A stretch of 64,000 nucleotides of DNA, from NCBI GenBank assembly GCA_963457665.1, contig OY735209.1:4209081-4273080 (forward strand), read 5' to 3'. Origin of the DNA: Thysanoteuthis rhombus. Taxonomy: Eukaryota; Mollusca; Cephalopoda; Oegopsida; Thysanoteuthidae. The position numbers were made by a program, and so were the translations under genes. Positions within the stretch are counted from its first letter, which is position 1. Each line of letters starts with the position of its first letter. Positions 7,662 through 17,436 of this stretch are shown piece by piece. Under the pieces are notes generated by a model. The model was not told where the DNA came from. It did no database searches and worked only from the letters and a program-made list of their open reading frames with translations.

Positions 7662-9896
7662 CTATTGGCGTTGCCCTCCTGACGCGAACATTGCCGGTGA
7701 TAGCACACCGACAGCGGGTCCCACAGGATCAGTGCCCATCTCAGTTCTGATGGTGCCATCCAGGGACACGCCGCCGACGTGCCTAGGGAATGTTAGTTTT
7801 GCTGCCCTATAAAGGGAGGGGTGCATGAAGACGGGGACCCTCCCTGAGCAAAAGTTTTTCAGTTTGTGGAGGTCTGGATGATGCCAGACAGCCAGCGGTG
7901 ATGACATTTTAAATGCTGAATTCGCTTCTTTTATCATGTCCCACACCTGCCGTGAGGTGTCACCGACCCGGACCACAGTCAATAGTTTCTTCAGCCCTGG
8001 GAACAAGGTAGGGTCCTCCACATCCCGTCTTCCGGGTTCGACGAACCGGAAATTGTGGAGGACCTTTAAATCCCTCAGGGCCTGCTGCTGTAATTTTGTT
8101 TTGTCCAGAATGTCCGGGTCGACACGGCAGATGTGGACCCCTCTCTTGTGCCTGATTTTTTTTTCTTTTTTTGTCGTTGGTTCGCCGGTATCGCCCCCGG
8201 CTGGGCTTCTCGGCCTCTTTTGTGAGGCCGATTGTGTGGGTGACATGGGTGTTGTTGTTGTTGCTGCTGTTGTTGCTGGTGATGATGGAGTTAGTTTGGA
8301 GGTTGGTGTGGCTGCTGGTGTAGTTTTAGGGGAAGGTTTTGGTGTGGCTGCTGGTGTTGTTGTTGTTGTCGTGGGAGGAATCATAATCAACGGTGGAGGC
8401 GGCGGCGGAGGTAGCGGTGATGTGGGCGGTAATGGTGGTGTAGGGGATGGTATTTGTTTTTCAGGAGTTTTCAGGGGGATAGATTTTTTTTTCAATACAG
8501 TTAATTTTGATTTTTCGGGAGGTGAAGTTTTTGTTGGAGGACTTTGCAATGTTTTCGGGGAGGGCGGAGGGGTAACCCTCCCTGCTGGCTGCCTGGACTT
8601 TAGTTGTTGAAGAAGTGCCGCCGCCTTTTCCTTCCCTATTCGTCCTGGACTAGCGTAACCCCCCACTCTAGCCCGTTCCGCATAAGACTGCGGGGTCTCT
8701 CCTTGGGGACTGTCGGTGTCGGTTCGCATTAGGATATGTGGCAACAGGGGTGCTTCTATTTGGGCCTTCTTCCCACTACGACCTACTACCTGCCACTCCC
8801 CCTCCGTCTTCTCTTTTTGTGCCACCACCTTTGGTGACGGAGTCGACGGTTTAGGTGAGGGGAGACTTTTACCTCTCCCGGCATCTGACTGGATTCCTCC
8901 AGTCATGGCAGTAGGCGAGACTACGGGAGCCTCCTTTTGGGCGGTCACAGAAACTGAGTGGGAAGGGTCTTGCGTCAGGCTGGACGGTTTCTTTTTGCAG
9001 ATAGCGGCGAGGTGACCGGCCTCCCCGCATATCCAGCAGACTGGCCTCCTACCTTTTACGATAAGAGGCAGTCGCCTCCGACCACCTATGTCCAAATAGT
9101 TGGGAATGGCCAGGAACGCCTTCCTGTCGATCATCAGATCAAAACGCCACTCCCCACGCATCGCCTCGGAGTCAACCGAGACAATTTCTCCGTATTTCAG
9201 GAGAAAAGCCCCGATATGTTCCCCGAGTACGAAGCTGGGCACCTCATGTGCTATTACCCGGGTCCTTCTCCGGCCGAGATACTCAACACGAATGTAATGC
9301 TCCTTCGTTTGGAGCTCTCGGCGCAGGAGATCTGAACAGTCCTGTTCAGTGGGCAATAGTACGTCCCACATCGCAAAGCCATCGCCTTTAACAACTTGTT
9401 TGGCTTTGATTCCTAAGCTAGCCAGTGCTTTCAACACTATGTCTTTGTTTGATCGGACAATTCGGTTTGACTTCTTGTCGACCAAAAAGACGGACACCAT
9501 TTTTTTCTCAATGTCTTTCAATTCGACCAAGTCCACCAGTAAGCCGTCCTCTTTTACAAGGTGACTGTATGTCTGGCAACGCTTGACGAATTCCGCCACA
9601 TTGACTGTATTTATTACGGGAGGGGATGACCAAACGTTAGGAGAGTCCCCACTTGTCTTTTCTTGTTGCCGTTGTTGTCCCGCCGGAATCGGCGAGTCTG
9701 TATTTTCCCCCCTCCCTTCATGGACGGGGGATTTTTTCATGTCTGAATTCTTTTCACTTGTACTGTTTGTCTGTGTTGTAGACATTTTTTCTTGTTTTTT
9801 TTGTTTTTTTTTCCCTATTTTAGGGGGTGTGGATGTGCCCCCGCCCTCCCCCTTATCGGGGGAAGCAAACAAAGCCCTCCTGGCCTCGTCGGCCAT
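7662..9896 (-). CDS. LINE ORF1, RNA-binding gag-like protein (unit 2)
   Basis: 744 residues with the CCHC knuckle CWICGEAGHLAAIC intact. The last ~60 residues (VSLDGTIRTEMG) match unit 1, while residues upstream of about nucleotide 7909 (DMIKEANSAFK) and the linker (SPPEKSKLTVLKKKS) match units 3-6. This makes the gene a mosaic with a switch between about 7838 and 7909. Small private changes are KKKQKKQEK near residue 30, GQQRQQEK near 75, and TDPVGP near the end. The stop is TAG after CAA, followed nine bases later by the ORF2 ATG. Confidence 0.93.
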   Translation of the reverse strand: MADEARRALFASPDKGEGGGTSTPPKIGKKKQKKQEKMSTTQTNSTSEKNSDMKKSPVHEGRGENTDSPIPAGQQRQQEKTSGDSPNVWSSPPVINTVNVAEFVKRCQTYSHLVKEDGLLVDLVELKDIEKKMVSVFLVDKKSNRIVRSNKDIVLKALASLGIKAKQVVKGDGFAMWDVLLPTEQDCSDLLRRELQTKEHYIRVEYLGRRRTRVIAHEVPSFVLGEHIGAFLLKYGEIVSVDSEAMRGEWRFDLMIDRKAFLAIPNYLDIGGRRRLPLIVKGRRPVCWICGEAGHLAAICKKKPSSLTQDPSHSVSVTAQKEAPVVSPTAMTGGIQSDAGRGKSLPSPKPSTPSPKVVAQKEKTEGEWQVVGRSGKKAQIEAPLLPHILMRTDTDSPQGETPQSYAERARVGGYASPGRIGKEKAAALLQQLKSRQPAGRVTPPPSPKTLQSPPTKTSPPEKSKLTVLKKKSIPLKTPEKQIPSPTPPLPPTSPLPPPPPPPLIMIPPTTTTTTPAATPKPSPKTTPAATPTSKLTPSSPATTAATTTTPMSPTQSASQKRPRSPAGGDTGEPTTKKEKKIRHKRGVHICRVDPDILDKTKLQQQALRDLKVLHNFRFVEPGRRDVEDPTLFPGLKKLLTVVRVGDTSRQVWDMIKEANSAFKMSSPLAVWHHPDLHKLKNFCSGRVPVFMHPSLYRAAKLTFPRHVGGVSLDGTIRTEMGTDPVGPAVGVLSPAMFASGGQRQ

Positions 9897-10101
9897 GAAG
9901 GGAAAGAAAAAAATACAAAATCAAGACAAACAACAAAAAAATCGGAACCAAAAAAAAATCGAATCAAATCGAAAAAACAACAAGGGCTTATCTTTTCGAA
10001 CTAGAGTTTCAAGGGGGTCCTACTAGTCCGTAATCTTGTTCGGTGTGTTCGCAGGAAACTTGTCTTTCTCGGCCAAAAAAAAAGCAACAGCAATTCTATC
10101 C

Positions 10102-10137
10102 CTCAGAGATGTGATTGTGACTGTTTTCTGACAGTAG
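10102..10137. repeat. 36-bp target-derived repeat between units 2 and 3
   Basis: Identical to the repeat at 3505-3540. It sits exactly between the 5' end of unit 2 (...TCTATCC on the plus strand) and the AATAAATAT 3' end of unit 3. Confidence 0.88.
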
Positions 10138-10813
10138 ATATTTATTCCCAAAAATGAGAAATCTGACATGTAGTCGGAGGGGGGATGGGGTATAGGGGCT
10201 GGTCAACTCTATTCCTAATCTTTTCTTAGCTAGTCTCATGCACTGACCCAATCACACTATATACATCCATTCACCAAAACAACACATTTTTCCTGGTCTC
10301 TCATACTGCATTTACCATAACATCAGATTCTCTCTATGATGGAAAACTACTCTAAACCCATATTTACAATTTTGTGTGTGTGGGGGGGGGGGAATAAAAT
10401 TATGATGAATATTTACAAATAAAAATGAACCCCAATGATTGATATATATTTACAAAAAAAAAAAAAAAAAAAAAAAAAAAGCGAAAACGAAATTAGTATG
10501 TGACCCCCCCACAAAAGACTTAACATGGCAGAACAGTAAGTTAACCAGACGAAAAGATGGATGTCGAGACAGAGGAGAAAAAAAAAAATCCTCTCAAACA
10601 TCCTCTGGAAAACTTTACCTTCTGTCATCTAGACGGGGAGGGGATGGGAATCGAAAAAAGTGAAGGACAGAAAAAAAAGGGGGGCCGATGATCATTCTCT
10701 CCCTAGCTAAGAAACTGTTGGCTAACAGAAAAGGAAAATCTAATCTATCCTAACCTGGGCTGGGTTAGCACGTTCATGTCAGGACTGCAAAATCCTTGCT
10801 GACCAATAGACCT

Positions 10814-13800
10814 TCAAAAAAACCACTCTAATTCAGCACCTTTCACTCGACACAGTCGCGCAACTCTCACCCACCTTCCGTTGAATTCCGACCAAGGGAG
10901 CCTCTCCCTCTCGACCCTGATTTTGACTTTGAGCTGGTGCCCAAAGAACGCAATCAGTTGTTCGGGAGTGAAATGCTCTCCTTCGTGGAACCCCTTCTGA
11001 CGCGTCGTCCAAATCACCATTCGCATCACGCCAAGTAAGCACATTAGCACTATATGTGCGTCCTTCTCCAACGATGGGAACACATTGCTGCAGACAGCAC
11101 TGGCATCCAAGGCAAAAAACCGTGCCCCGACGATGCGAACCATGTGGCCTTCAACCAGCTTGCACAGCGGATGCACCACGCTGCAGTGGAAGAAGGCGTG
11201 CTCAATAGACTCCTCCATTCCACCACAGCGTATGCACTCTGGTGAAACTACCAGACCCGCTGCAAAAAGCCGTTTGCCGACCCAGAGAGCATTCCGTATA
11301 ACTAGCCAGGTGAGGGACGCCTCGTTGTTATTGAGGCACCTCAGTCCGGGCGTCCAAGGCCAGATTGAGCGACTCTCCGCCTTCGTTAAACCGAGCCCCT
11401 CGATCATTTCGTCTCGAACGGACCCCCTCACTATTACCCGATATAATGCCCTCCTCGACAACGACTGGGTGTCGTTGAGGCATTCCTTCACCCGAGAAAA
11501 AACTCGGAGAGCGTGTCGGCATTCTCGATAGAAAGAGCATTCCGCCCGGGGTCTACGGCGGGCCTCACCCCCGTCGTCGGAATGCACGTTTCTTAAGGCT
11601 GGGAAAGCCTTCCTGGCGTCTTCCTTCCAGAATTCGCCGTTCTGCTCTTCTTGCGTACACATCCGACCTAAGAAAGTTAAGCGCAGGGTATGTTGCCGAG
11701 CTTCGATGTTCGGCATTCCTAGGCCGCCTTCCGCAGGTTGGAGCTGACAGATCTTGCGAGATACCATGGGGTGCCTGTGACCCCATAGGAGTCGAAACAT
11801 GGCACCTTCCAACTTTAGTTGGTCGGTACACGGAAGAGGGAGCACTGAAAGTCGGTAAAGGATAAGGGGGTAGATGTGAGAGACGCACACCTCGGCCCTA
11901 CCCTTGAAGGAGAGCTTCCTCCGAGTCCACAGATTAACTGCTTTCTCTACCTTTTCCAGTACGCCCGACCAATTTTTCTCCAACTGGAGGTCGGGACCGA
12001 ACCAGACGCCGAGTATCTTGCACGGCCCTTCCGTCCAGGCAAAGGGACCAGGGAGAGAGCGCCCTCTCCAAGAGTCCAGCAACAAGCCCTCAGACTTGCC
12101 GCAGTTGGCTTTGGCCCCTGTCACCGTCTCATACCTTTGGATCTCTACGCTGATTTCCCTGATCTCGGCACTGCTCGTTACAAGCAAAGTTATGTCATCA
12201 ACGTAGGCGGTATACTTGACTGGCGTGTGACCACCAGGCAAGGTTAGCCCGCGCAGGACCGGATTCGCCTTTACTTTGCGCAGGAAAGGTTCCAGCGCAA
12301 GAATGTACAGCATCGGCGAAAGTGGACAACCTTGACGAACTGATCTGGACAACTGAAAGGCTTTCGACCTCACTCCATTCACTTCCACCACCGAGCTGGG
12401 GGATGCATACAAGAGACGAATCCAGGAGCGAAAGATCTCACCGAAGCCAGACGCGGATAAGACGGACTCGAGAAAACGATGGTCGACCCTATCGAATGCT
12501 TTGGACTGATCTAACTTGATCAGCGCGGCTCCATTGTCGACTTTCTCAATGATCGTGCGCACCGTGTGCAGATTGTCTTGGATAGTCCGACCCTTTACAG
12601 AGCAAGTCTGCTCGGGGCCAATCAGACTCTCCAGCACAGTCTGCAGTCGGTTGGCGAGGACCTTGGCCAAAATCTTCAACTCTGTATTGAGCAGAGTTAT
12701 GGGCCTGAAGTTATCTACCCCGTCCCCTCCATCTTTGTCCTTGCATAGCAATTTCACTACCCCTCTGGTAAAGCGGCTGGGGATTCTCCCCTGCTTTAAC
12801 CAGTGGTTAAAGATCAAAGCCAGCAAGTGAACAAAAATGGGCGACAGCCTCAAATACACTTCGTAGGGTAAACCATCGATCCCCGGTGTCTTCTCCTTCT
12901 CGATGCTCTTTAACGCTTCCCGGATTTCATCCTCTGTTATGGGCCCCTCGCACCCAGCTGCTTCAGTCGCCTCAAGGCGAGGGAAGTCAGCTAAATAGGC
13001 GTCGAACTGAGCCGAATTCAGTCTAGCTTCCCTGGTGAATAGTTCCTGAAAATTGGCACGAAACACCTCACAGATACCTTCGTTTGTGGTCACAAGACGT
13101 CCGTCCGGCGATGTGACGCTGGAGATATACCGACTAGACGCACTCCTAATTTCTTCTAGCCTCAGCTCATCGGCCATATTCGTTGCCTCGGGGGACATTC
13201 TTTTTAATCTAGCTCTAACTACTAGAGCTTGATCCTTCTTGGCATGCAAGGAGGCCAACTCTGCCTTAGCTATCTTAACCTGGCTAGAGTCCCCTCCCTC
13301 CACCGCCCTCTCGATCCGATCTTCTAGTGCCTTTTGTGCCGCTAGTCTCACTAGGTTGAGTCGCCTACTGTAATCGGCAGCAAAAGACCTAATTTTATTT
13401 TTGAGGTTCCCCCAGAATTTATTACCCAGGATAGCCCCCGTCAGTTCCCGCTGGATTAGTGATGTTAGCTGGTCCCGAAAATCCTCCATATCCACGAGGG
13501 ATGCGTTGAATTTCCAGTAACCAGACTTGAAGGGCTTAGCTATACCTAAATTCATTCGGGCCCTTACTAATCTATGGTCCGAAAAGGGGACGCTATGGAA
13601 ACTTGGACATTCCAAAAACTTATGGTCGACTCTTCTAGCTAAGACCCGATCGATGTAACTGGAATGTTGCACCGAACTCGGATCGCCACTATTAGTCCAA
13701 GTCCATACTACTTGGCGGGGGTGTTCGTTTCGAAATTTATCCACCAGGTCAAGCCTGTTGATCAAATCCCGAAACGGAATCACGTCACCGTTGTTAGTTC

Positions 13801-14263
13801 CCCTATTTACCCCTCGGTCTATATCGGGATCAAGGACGGCATTCCAATCACCCGCTAACACTAGCCGTCTCGACGGAACTACGAACTGATCGATCTGCCG
13901 AAAGAAGTTGATTCGCTCACCCTGGCCGTTGGGCGCATAAACCCCAATCAGACGAAAAGCCTCCCCTCTTATGGTAACATCAACGACGCACAATCTGCCC
14001 GCCGGGTCTGCATACACAAGGGAACACACCGCATTCAAAGAATGGCTTATTAGCCAAGAGACACCTCTGGAGCGGCAATCAAAATATGCTGAAAAGAGAC
14101 GGAAGTCTCGAGACAGCACACTCTCATTGTCGCTCGAAATAAAATGAGTCTCCTGTAAACAACAAATACTCACGTCGAGGTGCCGGAGGAGACGACAGAG
14201 TCTAGCTCTTCTCGACTCATTCCGGCAACCACGACCATTCAAACTTGCTAAATAGAGAGCCAT
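10814..14263 (-). CDS. LINE ORF2, endonuclease-reverse transcriptase (unit 3)
   Basis: 1149 residues with no stop or frameshift. All endonuclease, YVDD reverse-transcriptase and CCHC residues are kept. It differs from unit 2 at R493 (G in unit 2), N777 (D in unit 2) and H894 (R in unit 2). None of these falls in a catalytic motif. R493 and H894 are shared only with unit 4; N777 is the common state in every copy except unit 2. Confidence 0.95.
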   Translation of the reverse strand: MALYLASLNGRGCRNESRRARLCRLLRHLDVSICCLQETHFISSDNESVLSRDFRLFSAYFDCRSRGVSWLISHSLNAVCSLVYADPAGRLCVVDVTIRGEAFRLIGVYAPNGQGERINFFRQIDQFVVPSRRLVLAGDWNAVLDPDIDRGVNRGTNNGDVIPFRDLINRLDLVDKFRNEHPRQVVWTWTNSGDPSSVQHSSYIDRVLARRVDHKFLECPSFHSVPFSDHRLVRARMNLGIAKPFKSGYWKFNASLVDMEDFRDQLTSLIQRELTGAILGNKFWGNLKNKIRSFAADYSRRLNLVRLAAQKALEDRIERAVEGGDSSQVKIAKAELASLHAKKDQALVVRARLKRMSPEATNMADELRLEEIRSASSRYISSVTSPDGRLVTTNEGICEVFRANFQELFTREARLNSAQFDAYLADFPRLEATEAAGCEGPITEDEIREALKSIEKEKTPGIDGLPYEVYLRLSPIFVHLLALIFNHWLKQGRIPSRFTRGVVKLLCKDKDGGDGVDNFRPITLLNTELKILAKVLANRLQTVLESLIGPEQTCSVKGRTIQDNLHTVRTIIEKVDNGAALIKLDQSKAFDRVDHRFLESVLSASGFGEIFRSWIRLLYASPSSVVEVNGVRSKAFQLSRSVRQGCPLSPMLYILALEPFLRKVKANPVLRGLTLPGGHTPVKYTAYVDDITLLVTSSAEIREISVEIQRYETVTGAKANCGKSEGLLLDSWRGRSLPGPFAWTEGPCKILGVWFGPDLQLEKNWSGVLEKVEKAVNLWTRRKLSFKGRAEVCVSHIYPLILYRLSVLPLPCTDQLKLEGAMFRLLWGHRHPMVSRKICQLQPAEGGLGMPNIEARQHTLRLTFLGRMCTQEEQNGEFWKEDARKAFPALRNVHSDDGGEARRRPRAECSFYRECRHALRVFSRVKECLNDTQSLSRRALYRVIVRGSVRDEMIEGLGLTKAESRSIWPWTPGLRCLNNNEASLTWLVIRNALWVGKRLFAAGLVVSPECIRCGGMEESIEHAFFHCSVVHPLCKLVEGHMVRIVGARFFALDASAVCSNVFPSLEKDAHIVLMCLLGVMRMVIWTTRQKGFHEGEHFTPEQLIAFFGHQLKVKIRVERERLPWSEFNGRWVRVARLCRVKGAELEWFF

Positions 14264-14272
14264 CTTGTTAGT

Positions 14273-16507
14273 CTATTGGCGTTGCCCTCCTGACGCGAAC
14301 ATTGCCGGTGATAGCACACCGACAGCGGGTCCCATAGGATCAGTGCCCATCTCAGTCTTGATGGAGCACTCCAGGGACACGCCGCCGACGTGCCTGGGGA
14401 ACGTTAATTTAACTGCCCTATAAAGGGAGGGGTGCATGAAAACAGGGACCCTCCCTGAGCAAAAGTTTTTCAGTTTGTGGAGGTCTGGATGATGCCAGAC
14501 AGCCAGCGGTGATGACATTTTAAATGCTGAATTCGCTTCTTTTATCATGTCCCACACCTGCCGTGAGGTGTCACCGACCCGGACCACAGTCAATAGTTTC
14601 TTCAGCCCTGGGAACAAGGTAGGGTCCTCCACATCCCGTCTTCCGGGTTCGACGAACCGGAAATTGTGGAGGACCTTTAAATCCCTCAGGGCCTGCTGCT
14701 GTAATTTTGTTTTGTCCAGAATGTCCGGGTCGACACGGCAGATGTGGACCCCTCTCTTGTGCCTGATTTTTTTTTCTTTTTTTGTCGTTGGTTCGCCGGT
14801 ATCGCCCCCGGCTGGGCTTCTCGGCCTCTTTTGTGAGGCCGATTGTGTGGGTGACATGGGTGTTGTTGTTGTTGCTGCTGTTGTTGCTGGTGATGATGGA
14901 GTTAGTTTGGAGGTTGGTGTGGCTGCTGGTGTAGTTTTAGGGGAAGGTTTTGGTGTGGCTGCTGGTGTTGTTGTTGTTGTCGTGGGAGGAATCATAATCA
15001 ACGGTGGAGGCGGCGGCGGAGGTAGCGGTGATGTGGGCGGTAATGGTGGTGTAGGGGATGGTATTTGTTTTTCAGGAGTTTTCAGGGGGATAGATTTTTT
15101 TTTCAATACAGTTAATTTTGATTTTTCGGGAGGTGAAGTTTTTGTTGGAGGACTTTGCAATGTTTTCGGGGAGGGCGGAGGGGTAACCCTCCCTGCTGGC
15201 TGCCTGGACTTTAGTTGTTGAAGAAGTGCCGCCGCCTTTTCCTTCCCTATTCGTCCTGGACTAGCGTAACCCCCCACTCTAGCCCGTTCCGCATAAGACT
15301 GCGGGGTCTCTCCTTGGGGACTGTCGGTGTCGGTTCGCATTAGGATATGTGGCAACAGGGGTGCTTCTATTTGGGCCTTCTTCCCACTACGACCTACTAC
15401 CTGCCACTCCCCCTCCGTCTTCTCTTTTTGTGCCACCACCTTTGGTGACGGAGTCGACGGTTTAGGTGAGGGGAGACTTTTACCTCTCCCGGCATCTGAC
15501 TGGATTCCTCCAGTCATGGCAGTAGGCGAGACTACGGGAGCCTCCTTTTGGGCGGTCACAGAAACTGAGTGGGAAGGGTCTTGCGTCAGGCTGGACGGTT
15601 TCTTTTTGCAGATAGCGGCGAGGTGACCGGCCTCCCCGCATATCCAGCAGACTGGCCTCCTACCTTTTACGATAAGAGGCAGTCGCCTCCGACCACCTAT
15701 GTCCAAATAGTTGGGAATGGCCAGGAACGCCTTCCTGTCGATCATCAGATCAAAACGCCACTCCCCACGCATCGCCTCGGAGTCAACCGAGACAATTTCT
15801 CCGTATTTCAGGAGAAAAGCCCCGATATGTTCCCCGAGTACGAAGCTGGGCACCTCATGTGCTATTACCCGGGTCCTTCTCCGGCCGAGATACTCAACAC
15901 GAATGTAATGCTCCTTCGTTTGGAGCTCTCGGCGCAGGAGATCTGAACAGTCCTGTTCAGTGGGCAATAGTACGTCCCACATCGCAAAGCCATCGCCTTT
16001 AACAACTTGTTTGGCTTTGATTCCTAAGCTAGCCAGTGCTTTCAACACTATGTCTTTGTTTGATCGGACAATTCGGTTTGACTTCTTGTCGACCAAAAAG
16101 ACGGACACCATTTTTTTCTCAATGTCTTTCAATTCGACCAAGTCCACCAGTAAGCCGTCCTCTTTTACAAGGTGACTGTATGTCTGGCAACGCTTGACGA
16201 ATTCCGCCACATTGACTGTATTTATTACGGGAGGGGATGACCAAACGTTAGGAGAGTCCCCACTTGTCTTTTCTTGTTGTTGTTGTTGTCCCGCCGGAAT
16301 TGGCGAGTCTGTATTTTCCCCCCTCCCTTCATGGACGGGGGATTTTTTCATGTCTGAATTCTTTTCACTTGTACTGACTGTCTGTGATGTAGACATTTTT
16401 TCTTGTTTTTTTTTGTTTTTTTTCCCTATTTTAGGGGGTGTGGATGTGCCCCCGCCCTCCCCCTTATCGGGGGAAGCAAACAAGGCCCTCCTGGCCTCGT
16501 CGGCCAT
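14273..16507 (-). CDS. LINE ORF1, RNA-binding gag-like protein (unit 3)
   Basis: 744 residues from the conserved MADEARRALF start. The frame stays open for 24 more codons upstream, but these are Phe-rich leader translated from the poly-A/T 5' UTR and differ between units. The N-terminal variant STSQTVSTSEKN is shared with unit 4. The knuckle, polyproline linker and C-terminal domain are intact. The C-terminal tail is of the ECSIKTEMG type, as in units 4-6, not the DGTIRTEMG type of units 1-2. Confidence 0.93.
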   Translation of the reverse strand: MADEARRALFASPDKGEGGGTSTPPKIGKKNKKKQEKMSTSQTVSTSEKNSDMKKSPVHEGRGENTDSPIPAGQQQQQEKTSGDSPNVWSSPPVINTVNVAEFVKRCQTYSHLVKEDGLLVDLVELKDIEKKMVSVFLVDKKSNRIVRSNKDIVLKALASLGIKAKQVVKGDGFAMWDVLLPTEQDCSDLLRRELQTKEHYIRVEYLGRRRTRVIAHEVPSFVLGEHIGAFLLKYGEIVSVDSEAMRGEWRFDLMIDRKAFLAIPNYLDIGGRRRLPLIVKGRRPVCWICGEAGHLAAICKKKPSSLTQDPSHSVSVTAQKEAPVVSPTAMTGGIQSDAGRGKSLPSPKPSTPSPKVVAQKEKTEGEWQVVGRSGKKAQIEAPLLPHILMRTDTDSPQGETPQSYAERARVGGYASPGRIGKEKAAALLQQLKSRQPAGRVTPPPSPKTLQSPPTKTSPPEKSKLTVLKKKSIPLKTPEKQIPSPTPPLPPTSPLPPPPPPPLIMIPPTTTTTTPAATPKPSPKTTPAATPTSKLTPSSPATTAATTTTPMSPTQSASQKRPRSPAGGDTGEPTTKKEKKIRHKRGVHICRVDPDILDKTKLQQQALRDLKVLHNFRFVEPGRRDVEDPTLFPGLKKLLTVVRVGDTSRQVWDMIKEANSAFKMSSPLAVWHHPDLHKLKNFCSGRVPVFMHPSLYRAVKLTFPRHVGGVSLECSIKTEMGTDPMGPAVGVLSPAMFASGGQRQ

Positions 16508-16723
16508 GAAGGGAAAGAAAAAAATACAAAATCGAGACAAACAACAAAATCGAAATAAAAAAAAAAAAAATCGAGTCAATTTGAGTCAAATCGAGTCAAA
16601 AAACCAAGGGCTTATCTTTTCGAACTAGAGTTTCGAGGGGGTCCTACTAGTCCGTAATCTTGTTCGGTGTGTTCGCAGGAAACTTGTCTTTCTTGGCCAA
16701 AAAAAGTAACAGCAGTTCTATCC

Positions 16724-16759
16724 CTCAGAGATGTGATTGTGACTGTTTTCTGACAGTAG
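16724..16759. repeat. 36-bp target-derived repeat between units 3 and 4
   Basis: Same 36 bases as at 3505 and 10102, again exactly between the 5' end of one unit and the 3' end of the next. Confidence 0.88.
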
Positions 16760-17436
16760 ATATTTATTCCCAAAAATGAGAAATCTGACATGTAGTCGGA
16801 GGGGGGATGGGGTATAGGGGCTGGTCAACTCTATTCCTAATCTTTTCTTAGCTAGTCTCATGCACTGACCCAATCACACTATATACATCCATTCACCAAA
16901 ACAACACATTTTTCCTGGTCTCTCATACTGCATTTACCATAACATCAGATTCTCTCTATGATGGAAAACTACTCTAAACCCATATTTACAATTTTGTGTG
17001 TGTGGGGGGGGGGAATAAAATTATGATGAATATTTACAAATAAAAATGAACCCCAATGATTGATATATATTTACAAAAAAAAAAAAAAAAAAAAAAAAAA
17101 AAAGCGAAAACGAAATTAGTATGTGACCCCCCCACAAAAGACTTAACATGGCAGAACAGTAAGTTAACCAGACGAAAAGATGGATGTCGAGACAGAGGAG
17201 AAAAAAAAAAATCCTCTCAAACATCCTCTGGAAAACTTTACCTTCTGTCATCTAGACGGGGAGGGGATGGGAATCGAAAAAAGTGAAGGACAGAAAAAAA
17301 AGGGGGGCCGATGATCATTCTCTCCCTAGCTAAGAAACTGTTGGCTAACAGAAAAGGAAAATCTAATCTATCCTAACCTGGGCTGGGTTAGCACGTTCAT
17401 GTCAGGACTGCAAAATCCTTGCTGACCAATAGACCT

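Larger units (their letters stand above)
3541..10101 (-). mobile_element. LINE unit 2 (array A), complete
   Basis: Complete 6.56-kb copy with a 5' UTR (9897-10101), ORF1, ORF2 and a 662-bp 3' UTR (3541-4202). The 3' UTR carries a C/G homopolymer, a long A/T run and a terminal AATAAA. It is flanked on both sides by the 36-bp repeat and both ORFs are open. Its ORF1 is a patchwork of unit 1-like and unit 3-like sequence. Confidence 0.95.
10138..16723 (-). mobile_element. LINE unit 3 (array A), complete
   Basis: Complete 6.59-kb copy flanked by 36-bp repeats. It is nearly identical to unit 4, sharing the spacer variant ACTAACAAG between the ORFs and the ORF1 ending VSLECSIKTEMG. The 3' UTR has an expanded A run (10454-10480), one source of the unit-length differences. 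Confidence 0.95.
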
